A stretch of 64,000 bases of DNA from Cristatella mucedo (taxonomy: Eukaryota > Bryozoa > Phylactolaemata > Cristatellidae), in NCBI GenBank assembly GCA_009760855.2, contig WPIO01000015.1, forward strand, positions 513,001 to 577,000, written 5' to 3'. The notes beneath the pieces are model-generated. The model made no database searches, had not been told where the DNA came from, and was given only the letters and a program-made list of their open reading frames with translations. Made by a program: the position numbers and the translations under genes. Below, in pieces: positions 46,260 to 57,300 of the stretch. Position 1 is the first letter of the stretch. Every line of letters starts with the position of its first letter.

Positions 46260-48010
46260 AGCTCTTTCAGCAAAGAAGACGCATGGTCAAACCTCGAGGA
46301 ATGTTTACTAGCCTTGCAGCCATATTAATTACCGGCTGCAGCAGCCTAGTGGCTTTTTTGGTAGTCCAGACGGAATATATTGCTATAATCTAGTCGTGAC
46401 AGAACCGGGTAGTTGAATTTTTGGCAAGCCACATGGAAAAGAGTTCCTATTCTTAAATAAGTTTTGGTCGTAATGGATAACTGTGCAAGCAGTTCTTCTT
46501 AACCAAGCTTACACAATTTGAGCAACTGTCAAAGACGACACACATATTCTGAGTGCACGGCGATTGCCGCACTACAGCAACACTTATCTTTAGTTCTGTC
46601 TCGGCTTGATTATTGTAATTCCCATTTGGCTGGGCTGCCAAAGAAAGCTAGTATGCCACTACAGCGGACTATGAATATGGCTGCAAGGCTAGTCTTCAAG
46701 TCCCAGTGGTTTGAGCACGTGTCTCCATTGCTGAAAGAGCTAGGATGGTTGCCGGTTGAGCAAAGGATACAGAGCAAAATTCTTACGCTGACCTACAAGG
46801 CCCACCACGGCTTGGCTCCTTCGTACCTAGCTGAACTGCTGCATCAGTTTCAGCCAGTTCGCGCCCTCAGGTCCTGTGTGAACAATAAATTAGCTGCTCC
46901 ATACCTCCGCTTAAAGACAGTTGGCGACAGAAGCTTTAGCTCTGCAGGTCCTAGACTGTGGAACTCGCTTCCACAATTCTTACGCAACGACAACTACTCT
47001 CCAACTGCCGATTATAGCACATCTTTCTCAGCGGTCCTGAACTGCTACTTGTATACTATTCACTACCTCAACTGCTCTCCTGACTCTGCTATGCTTCCCA
47101 CTTTCTCTTTGTTGCGTGAGACGAAGTCTGTTAGCTACCGAATGCGTACCGAAAGCCGCTTAGGCTGTGAGTGCGCTATGCAAATCTCTCCTGCGTAACA
47201 CCCACATGGTCTTTATGACTTTGTGGAGTTATAGACGGAGATACGGAGATACATTAGAAGAGCACAGTCTTCTAGTCCAACCATATGTTTGGTGTGTCTT
47301 AGAAATAGCAGTGCCGTTTTCTTGTCGCTTAGTTTAAGGAAAGCTTTGCGGCTTCAAGGATCGATTGTCTGCAAGGCAAGCATTCAGTGTATCCGTCGCT
47401 GCAGCAGATTCTAGCTGATTAAATGACAAATACAGCTAAGCATCGTCAACATAATGGTGATAGCCCATTCAACCAGCCCAAATCCCTTTTCCTAGAGGCT
47501 CAATATAAACGGATAACAGCAAAGGACCGAGGAAGAACCCCTGTGGAACTTTAGAGGTGACTAGTCTGGTAGATGAGAGCCGACCCCCACACGACATGGA
47601 TTGAACAAGACCGGGCATACCGTTTTAATGAAGCCAGCGCCTCGGCTGCCAGACTGATCGTTGTTAGCAATCATTTAATAAAATCGCGATCGATACTGTC
47701 GACGGCAGCTGATATTCTAAATCCGTGAGACCACACATGAGATGCGAAATATTTCAAAACGTTTGCTTAGTTTGCAAAAGTTTAGCTGTCGGTTAAGATT
47801 AAGGCTATGACTTAATGCCATCTCTGATTCGCTGAATTTGTCAATTTTCGATTCCAAACCTAACGCACGACAATATTCAGTGCTCGATGCCTCAATAACA
47901 CTGCATGCAACTAGTGAAAAAGGGCACAGCAAGACGATTGCTTTGTAATCTCTGGCTCGATATCAAAGGCTCGCTGCTATACTCTGGGTAAATACACTGT
48001 CTTCTTTATT
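46260..48010 (-). mobile_element. Family B LINE, minus copy interrupted by a plus copy
   Basis: Minus-strand RT C-terminus at 46260-46555 (FDSCSN..VSLVKKN) resumes at about 47262-47700 with the RT core, decayed around YVDDA.LYLSF (near 47430), and the GVPQG region near 47540. The 46560-47260 part is a separate plus-strand insert. Confidence 0.7.
46518..47260 (+). mobile_element. Family B LINE 3' end, inserted copy with open C-terminal RT frame
   Basis: A 226-residue frame reads LSRLDYCNSHLAGLPKKA, MNMAARLVFKSQWFEHV and LGWLPVEQRIQSKILTLTYK, the post-RT region common to CR1/L2-related LINEs. The family B 3' UTR (CCGAATGCGTACCGAAAGCC) and the end TTGTGGAGTTATAGACGGAG follow. Confidence 0.8.
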
Positions 48011-48022
48011 ACCACAGAATTT

Positions 48023-48028
48023 TTTATT
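48023..48028 (-). terminator. AATAAA polyadenylation signal candidate, gene 2
   Basis: AATAAA on the minus strand about 90 bases past the stop codon; a second one lies at 48005-48010. Confidence 0.5.
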
Positions 48029-48117
48029 GCCGTTGTTATTTCGAGATACTGTCAAAGTAGTACTAGAGGCTATTAGTATCCAGCCCTGTGTCAGCAGCCG
48101 GTTAGAAGTCAGGCATG

Positions 48118-48225
48118 TCACCGAGGACTGTAGAATAGCTTCCGACTGCCGATCGGTTGTGTAGGTCGGTAATTCTGGGTAAGGTAGTCACCATGGATAC
48201 TGACGACGCGCCGGAGAGATCGGAT
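48118..48225 (-). CDS. Gene 2 exon 8 (terminal)
   Basis: Acceptor CACTCTATTTAG. It codes [30 protein letters not shown] and FYSPR, then TGA. The NYRP-Q-P motif is the conserved carbonic anhydrase C-terminal strand. Confidence 0.93.
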   Translation of the reverse strand: MRSLRRVVSIHGDYLTQNYRPTQPIGSRKLFYSPR

Positions 48226-51200
48226 CTAAATAGAGTGCATGATTCATTAACTAAAGCAGAATTTCTTTTCGAAGACCCAAGAGCCAAAGAAATGTTAGCG
48301 AGAATCAGTGGGTTACCCACTCACCTGATTTTCTGAGACTTGTACGGGTTGCTTGAAAACAGTCCAGAGTACGACCTCAGTGCAAGGTGGGTGGGTCAAA
48401 CTTCCGTTGTAGCGGAAGAAGCCTGAATGAAGTGCCTTGTAGATGAGTGACCCAAAATACAATCTACGCAGTAGTTTTGTTGGAGTCGAGCCATCTGTAA
48501 AGGTAAGACAGAATATTTTAAAATACGCACATTAGCACGATATATGTCTATTTGCATTTCACTCAGGTGCTGCAAGCTGTGAAGCATCAGTACTGAGATT
48601 GGGTTCTTTTAGAGCATTATGCAGACGAAAAATATTCATTAGTATAGCTGCTATAAAATACTTGACAGGTTAACAAGTTGTATAAATCCAGCTATGTGCA
48701 GAAAAGAAATCGTAGAGGCACTGACAACTCTATCTTAGATCAGAAACCGCCCGATTTGTCTGAGGAATATCATTAGACACGTAGCCAGTAATTTCTTCTG
48801 GAATGTGTCTCAGTTTGCAAGTATGCAAAGCCACAAAGACAATGTGCATGTTACTTAGAAAATTTTTCTATGGCTCACTCAAAGTCAACGCGGCTTTTGG
48901 TATGCAGTCGATAGCCGACAGGCTACATCTCACGCTACAAAGAGAAAGTGAGAAAAACAGCTAATTCAGCTGAGCAATTGAGGAGTGAGTAGCTTAGAAA
49001 TAGCAGCTCAGGGTGGCTGGAAAGTACGTGCCATTTGTGGCATGGGAACTATGGTAGGAGTTGCGTCCGCTTGGTCTATTGCCTGCTGAATGCTTTGGCC
49101 GTCTTGGCCTTGTGGGCCAGCGTAAGAAATTCACTCTGTACCCGTTTAATAACTGGCAGCCATCCAAGCGCTTTCTGCAAAGTAGACACGTGGTCAAACC
49201 TCTGGGATTTTTAAACTATACTTGCAGCTATATTTATTACCAGCTGCTGTGGCCTACTGGCTTTTTAGATTGCCTAGCCAGAATGCCATTACAACAATCT
49301 AACTGAGGTAGAAACAGGGAGCTAGATAAACATTTTGAGTGCCACCGTAAAAGAAAGCTCCTAATCATGCCACCGTAAAAAGGAAGCTCCTAATCTTAGA
49401 AAGGGATCGGTCGTGGTGGCTAGTTGTGGAAGCAATCTTCTTAACAAAGCTTTCAGAATTTAGGTAGCTGTCGAAGACGAAGATGAATCACGTGGTGACG
49501 GTCCTACAGCAACATCACCTAGAAGAAGACCAACGTCTTTTAGTCCAGCAATGCCTCTCAGGTTTCCTATACGTAGCAGTTCTTTGGGTGCGATTAAGCC
49601 CAGAACTTGAGAGGGCGTGACTTAAAGTAACCTGTCGGGCGTTACGTCTGCGCGGTGAAGCAAGAAGATCGCCTGATTCAGTCGCTCCGTTCATACTCCG
49701 TCGTTCATAGGAGAACGTCAGCCGCCATCTCAAGCACTGGAGCCACCACGGACAGTAAGCTCTTAAAGATTACTTTCTGCAAGACTAGAGCACACGACTT
49801 GGATCGTGATGAGTGAGCGTGCCTGAAGTACACGTTTTTCTCTACTGACGGCTTAGCGAGCGGGCATAAGGCGGGCTCTTTACCAAAGCTGTTCCGTTTG
49901 CTTGAAACACTGCGTTTGGGTGTGACCGTTCTTAAGGACGCAGTTTCCTATTCTAACTACACATCAATAAGGAAATAGTAGTTATTATTCGCTCTCAGCT
50001 CACAGAATTCCAAATATTTGGCCAGGAAAAATTATCGATCGTCAACTGGCCAGCGATTGTCGCAATCAATTCACGGTTTAGGTTTGCAGCTTATTGAAAA
50101 GATTTTGCTCATGCGGCCGCAATCGGCCGTGTCTTTTAGAGTCTAGACCGGGCGCAACAAAGATCTATATTTAGACCACTAGAAAACTTGCAGGCGTGCA
50201 TTGCAAGCTTGATCAAGTCCAGTTTCCAAGTTAAACGTGATTTAGAATTTAAATATTTTTTAAATTATGTGGCGAGAGTGTTCCAGAAAGGCTGCAGACA
50301 CGGACTCAATACACTGGTCCAACTGATTCTCTATTCTCGAGCTTAAAGCGCAGCTAAGTGGTCCACTTTACCTAGATTGACCGGCTCACTTTTTATAACC
50401 TTCTTGATAAAGAGGCTTAGTTGGTCGATTGCAAAGGTACGGTATTTTCCTTAGGTCAAATTTTGGCATTATATTGCTGCGCAGTGAGTGAAGCCAAGAA
50501 AACTTCCTGAAACTGATCTTAGGTGCCCGTATGGGGCTTTAAACTGTTCAGTGACAAGGCATGGTAATCACTGGTAAACATCTTGATATTGACATCGATT
50601 TTCTAAAAAAATGTAAAGTCTACATTAGGAATTCATGGCAATAAAACTTGATAAGAAAGATGAAAAAATCAGAATCTTTGAATAATAGAAGACTCCCTCC
50701 TCGTCAGTCACAAGCCACGCGCGACTCACTAACAACAATAATTAAAACAATTTATTACGCTGAAACACAGGCTCTGTAAGTCTGATTGAGAAATTAGCAT
50801 ACGATGCGCCTGTAATAGATCTTACCTGTAGGTACTTTATCTTTAATTGCTCTTATTCCTTCCGCGATTGGCTCAAAGTCCAAGTTGGCTCTTGTACCAA
50901 CCTAACGTAGAAGCGATAGATTTACAATGTTGTCCATAATGGCTGCAGTTATGATTGCCTAACAACAGAGTTATTGGATATGGTAGAAGCAAGCCAATCT
51001 CTGAGGAAAGAGGCTGCCAATCGTAATAGTGCCAGCTCAAATATATTATTTAGGAAACCGTACAGTGCATCCTAACTTTCGCGTGCCCTTAAAGTAAAGC
51101 ACACTGACTTACCTCGTTGCTTATCTTGTTATGTCCAGCTAAAGTAAACCCTCTCATGCTTATTTACCATATCGGGCTTTCACTAAACAATTGTGCGTAG

Positions 51201-53216
51201 CTAGCATATACTTGCCAAAGGCTAGCTTCTTTTGTGGTTAGGTAGCATTTCAGTAAAACCCCACTATCAGTTTATTGCACAGGTCTTTTTTTCGTAAAGG
51301 TAAGTAACGGTCGTAGGTTTTCGATGGTAGTAAAGATTCAAACACTCTAATGAGACGATGTACGTTCAAAAGGGTCAAACTTGAGCAAGCGGCTAAACCG
51401 GAAAGATTTATTGACAAGACGATACAGCACAACTCAGCCATGGGGTGTTCCGGTCTGATGGTGCAGGAAACTGCGAAACAACTCGAAGTTTCGAGCAGAA
51501 CGACAGTGTCGTACCTTTAACTCCATGCTGCACTGCCCCAACCTCCGAGAATCCCTCATCTAAGAAAGATAATGCCTCTAGGCGACATTCAGCACTTGCG
51601 CGAGCACAAGAATATACATATTATTAGCCAAAAAATGTGTCTAAGCTGCACGGCATTATAGAAATTGATTTCCCAGTGCAGCGTCTGCACACTATTTGAC
51701 AAAATCAAATTCTTCAATTTCTGATGAATCCAAAAAGAGATTTCCCGTCATATCAATAGTATACACTTGATGTCCGGGTTTCGGAGACGTCACGACCTTC
51801 CTGCGTCTTCCCGACACCTTTGACTTACCTGATCGAGGGCGTTTCCTCTGAACCTCTAGTTGTCCACCCCTTTGCACGAGGCACGCTGAGCCAGGCTGGT
51901 CAATGAGGGAAAGGGTCATCGTTTCGCTGGTGGGGCCCAGTGCTCTTCGATGATGCTGGATTGTGGTACACTCCTCTCTCCTTAGCCCCTTTCCGAAAAA
52001 ATGCTGATGCTGCTCCCGTCGACCGGTGTCATCGGGCTTTCGATCTTGATAAGGTCAAGGCTGGCTGGCTCCACACGTACGAGGTCCCCCCGTGGGCTGT
52101 AGTCCTGCCAGGTCTCGGAGAAAATTCTCAATGCTTTGGTCCTCAATTAGTTTTAGTTCTTTCCTAGATGTAGTCACAATGGTATGCTAAGCGCTGCGAG
52201 AGCGCACTCTGTTCCGAATCTTGAACGGACATTCTCGGCCTACAAACGTCGTGACGAATGCAGGGCTAGCCATCACTGGACTGGCCACCTGGTCCTGGTG
52301 CTGCTGTGATGTTAAAATGTAATGTATCTCCGTCTGTAACTCCACAATGTCATACATACCTTGTGGATGTTACGCAGGAGAGTTTTGTATAGCGAACTCA
52401 CAGCCTAAGCGGCTTTTGGTACGCATTCGGTAGCCAACAGACTTCGTCTCACGAAACAGAGAAAGTGGGAAGCATAGCAGAGTCAGGAGAGTAGTTGAGG
52501 TAGTGAGTAGCATGGAAGTAGCAGATCAGGACCGCTGTAAAGGATGAGCCATAGTCAGCAGCAGGAGTAGACATGCTGCAGCAGAGGCTACGGGAGAGGG
52601 TGGGGGGCGGCGGTGGCTCCGCAGCAGTGGTTGCTGCAGCCGATACGTATTACAAAAAATCAAGGTCGATATGCGTAACAGAAAATCGAGGTAATTCTGC
52701 AGCTCCGCAGGTTACAAAACGCCAAAACAAAGCTCTAAAATTGGCCGCGTTTAATTTTAGTCACAACGAGATTGAACTGACTCATTGAGTGTTTAATTTA
52801 CCCGAAACAGGCACCGATACACTACAATAATTCTCGAATAAGTGCAGTTATAGATATAAGTGTGAAAGTGGGAAATCATAATCCAGCCACTAATCGACGA
52901 GCGTGCTCTCTTTGGACGCGAATGCGCAAACCTGTTTCGAGGAAAGGTTTTAATTGACGATGAAATTTGTTTTTGGCTGAAATTAGTTGCGAACTTGCAG
53001 CGCCACCTCACGACACCTTTCCATACTTTCAGAACTCTTAATTCCTGCTCCTAACGAAGGACTCATCAAGATGCATCCACGTGACACTCAATGTGACTCA
53101 ACGTCAGATGTACTCCAGACTTCAGACAGCGTGTCCTCAACAGATTCTGCCATCTGTGGCCATCGAATCGACCGCTCTTCACAGGCTACGCTGGAGTTAT
53201 AATTATTATGCCTAAG

Positions 53217-53258
<42 letters not shown>

Positions 53259-54246
53259 ACGTTCTATACTTCCGGGACGCGTAGATCATCCGCCTAATTG
53301 CGATTCTCCAAGACAAAATGGAATACTAAAATACTACTATAACCACCGGCCCTCGAAAGCCATACGAATGAAACCCTGTACATACACGATAAGTCACTTA
53401 AAAATCTATTTCAAGGCAAGCTATTGACAGCGAGCTTGTTGCACTGAGAGTATGGATCCGACTCACAATAAAGACGAAGGAGATTATCTAATCAGGTAGC
53501 TAAGTTTTGCTTTGGTTGCATCCGAGCCAACATCTTGCTCGAGTCAATATAATAGCTGTAACCTCACGACGCGAATGAATGGAGCCAGGTAAAAGTAAAT
53601 AGTAATGGCCAACACATTAGCATCAGCAGCTCATTATCATCAGCATTAGCACATTAGCATGGGCATTGGTATCAGCAGCCACATTAATATAGCAGCAGAC
53701 AAGATTAATAGGCTATCGTCTGCTTGTAATGGATAACTCAGGATTGCTTACACGCATGTAGCACTCGAACCAACGACCTCAGTCGTGAAAGTTAGAGCAA
53801 CTTGCCATTCAGTTAATTAATACCGAGGTAAGTCGCGAAGGCCCTTTCCCTCTGAAGAAGAACTGCACGGATAGAATTCAGAGTGACCAAAAACATCCAC
53901 CGACTAATCATTAATTCCATATCCCAAGTGATTCCAGCGCAGTGAAATGTTGGTAGCATGCAGCATTCAGATTATGGCAGTCCTAGAAATTAAAAGCGGC
54001 TCCTTAAATGCGTCCTATTGCAAACGGGTAAGTCGTATGCCATATTTTAGAAAGTAGGTATAGACATCTGACGTAGTCAGTTGTACTCTGGGCGTTTAGG
54101 GGCGCGTCATAATATATCGGGTGCTTCGCAAATGTTGCCGTCTGTGGCAGTCGAATAGACTGCTCTGAGCTGACTAAATAGACTTTATCGGAATTTATCG
54201 CTCTAATTAGTAGTCACACACGCACATGCACACAAACATGTACAAG

Positions 54247-54307
<61 letters not shown>

Positions 54308-57300
54308 TCTTGAGTGCCTTCTCTGTTACCGTGAGAAATCTGCAGGCTTAAGTGCGGCTTCTGGGCTCGCTAGCCCTGCTTCGAGGTGCTAGTTCAATTC
54401 GTATCAGTCGCGAAGCTGCAATTGCACTCGTTATGTGCGATTTTCTTGCTTCAAATAACCTTAAAACTTTGCTACAACGCGTTACCGGCACTTGCCACTA
54501 AGGTTTAGGGACGATCCCATCTAGCTAAAAGTTACCCCTAGGAAAGCTGCAAGGTCTTTTGAATCTAGCGAATGGCCGCTTCATCTTTCGTACAGCGGTG
54601 GCAAGCGAGGTTCCATTCCATTCCATTCCTGGCGTAAGCACTGACACAGCGGTGCAGCTACTGACCTTGAAAAAAAATCCAACCACCGCTAGAGCTGACG
54701 CATCGTTTTTTGCGGCCCTGGCCTCGTCGACGCTTTTGTACGAGCTCTTGTAGTGAATTATGTGCATCTACAAAAGTGGAAATTAGATGCAGTCCTGCCA
54801 AGCCAATCGACACGTGCAACGCGGCATCCGCTTAAAGCTGGGCGTTTCATAGAGAGAGAGAGAGAGAGAGCAAAAGCAGTAGGGACAATTGGTGACGATC
54901 AATAGACTACTCCCGCCAGACAGAACTGCCGCTATTTCGAGACTCCAGATTGAAATCCAATCGACTGTAAATTGCACGCTGTGAAGAGGTTTTTATTTGT
55001 TTCCACTGAAAGAGAGCATGCACAAATTTCACGTTAGCGTTGGTTTAGTCTTGCAATCAAAGTAAATTGTGCGAAATAGGGTACAGATGCCCACAAAGCC
55101 CTATAGTAAGCCCAAATCAACTAAAAGCTATTCTGTTATTTTAAAGAGTTCAGGTCTTGATAGACTGGCATTTAAGAAGAAGTTAACCTAACGGAAACTA
55201 AGCACAATGTTAAGCAAATAAAAGTTTTTAATAATAGCACATCGCTTTCAAATAATAAAAAAAGGTAGAATCGCTTCGAAGTTCGGCTTGTAAACTTACT
55301 GAGTTGCTCTAGTTTCAATAATCAATTGGTCGTAGGCTTGCAGGGGTGCTAATATTGTGATTATAACGACAGTATGAAAGGGTGAACACACATGTTCCAC
55401 TAATAATAATAATAGTAACAAGAATAAATTGAGAAAGCACCCTCAGAGAACTCAAATCTCTTTCTAGGCGCATTAAATTTGCTGCAAAGAAAACACGACT
55501 AAATGGTGAGTGGATATCATGCTTGATAAACAATATGAATAACATGGTTAGAGGTGACATGCACAAGGTCAGCATGCAAGTGTTGTTAGTGGCAGCATGC
55601 ACAGTGTCAGCACGCATAAACACGTAAAGGATGAATCACAGGGACCCACTAAATGCTGTCACAAATAGGTGCGTTTTTAAGTTCTTTTTAAATGTGGTCA
55701 AGTCAGGGGATGTTCTGACGCAAGTCGGGAGGGAGTTTCAGGCTCAGGGAGCATACGAACTAAATGCACGGTCTCCAAAGGATTTGAGGTTTGTACGTAG
55801 TATTGGTAAACAGTTCGATTCCGAAAATGCTCAGTGCGCCTACGACGGCGCTTGACTGCCGCTTCTAACGCTAAATCCTGCATGATCAGGCTGCGGCTGC
55901 GTTTGGAGGTGCGAGAGCTCATGATATTGCGACCCGCCATCTCAAATCAAATACATCAAGTGCACGAGTGGTAATGGCTGCAATAGTAAGATGACGAGAC
56001 CGGCATCACGGAAAACATGACCTGACGACACGTCATCCTATAACGAGGATATATATATATATATATATATATCATATTCATATATCATATATATGATGTC
56101 ATAAATATATCACGCATCATATATCACACGTATCTGATAACGGAGACGCATAGTTGAATCACCGAATCAGTATTGCCCAGTAGAACTTGTTTCATTGTCT
56201 ACTGTAAGCTCATCTTCTCTCGGCTTTGGAATACCGACGTACCTCCATGGCGTACGGGTGTGGTTTGATGACGTGCTCCGATCCGCTCTTGCTCGTAGCA
56301 CCCCAGTGCAGATGAATTTCCGCGGCGTAGTAAGTAGACGGCAGTCCGCCTCCGCTGAGCGCGTATTTTCGCGGCGGCATTGCCATGCTCACTGGAAGCG
56401 ACGCGAACGAAGAGCTCAGCCAGCGCGTTCCCCCATGACAATCAGAGCTTACGCCGATGTTAGCCGCGGTTTCTGAGGCTTGAGAACCAAGCGGCTGCTG
56501 TCACTTTTATTTTTACTTACTTGCGTATTTGCTTAATTTTTACTTTGCGTTACTTTTATTGTCCGTCGGGCAGAGCAAGGAACGCCCTGGCCAAACCGCG
56601 AGAGCTACCGGTTCTAGCCTGCTAGTGGAGAATTCGATTCTACACTGTTACTGAGAGCGTATATGCAATAATGCATTATCGATTGCACATAATAGTGGGG
56701 AAGTCGATTCTGCACTGCTAACTAGCTTACAGAACTCGCTGAGACTGGCAACGCCAAAATCGAGTCGCAGAGGTGTTCAAAATGCCGAAATCAGCCATAG
56801 AATCAGCTAAATTCCGACAATCTTATGAGCCGATTATTGAAAGTCTTATCCGCCAAATTATGAGTCTTACCAGCCGATTAACGACAGTCCTATCCGTCAA
56901 ATTGGTCCAGTGGTTAAGGTGCTCGCCCCGATCAAGGTCTTGCTGAGGTCGTGGGATCGAGCCCCGAGGCATATGTGAAGTTCCTGAATAGAGATTAAGT
57001 TCTCTTGGGGCGCTAGACAAATGAATTTTATTTATTTATTTTAATTACATTTAATTACGACAACCTTAGTGGTTGCTAGCGGTTCCCGAATTAAGCCAGA
57101 GGGAACCGGATGTGATGCGGAGTAATTGGCCTGCTGCCCTCGGAGCTCCGAGCAGGAGAGTCGCAGCCTGCGGCAGTTGCTGCGAACGAGAAGAGCGCTC
57201 TCTGCTGCAAGTTTAGAACCTAGCGTTCCACGCGAGTGCTCGGACTTATTTGTTTACGCTGCGAGCGCTCGTCACTGCCGCTGCACTCTGCCGCCGCCGG

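Noticed and set aside
48102-48320. Minus-strand ORF reading [17 protein letters not shown]
   Set aside because: It is the wrong frame of carbonic anhydrase exon 8; the adjacent frame gives [13 protein letters not shown] after a proper acceptor.
48193-48336. Plus-strand 47-aa ORF with a strong Kozak context (ACCATGGATACTGACGAC)
   Set aside because: It is antisense to carbonic anhydrase exons 7 and 8, and the minus strand has family motifs and fitting splice phases.
55842-55940. Minus-strand start [18 protein letters not shown] as a possible first exon
   Set aside because: It lies within carbonic anhydrase intron 4 beside a LINE, has no matching downstream exon and no recognised family.
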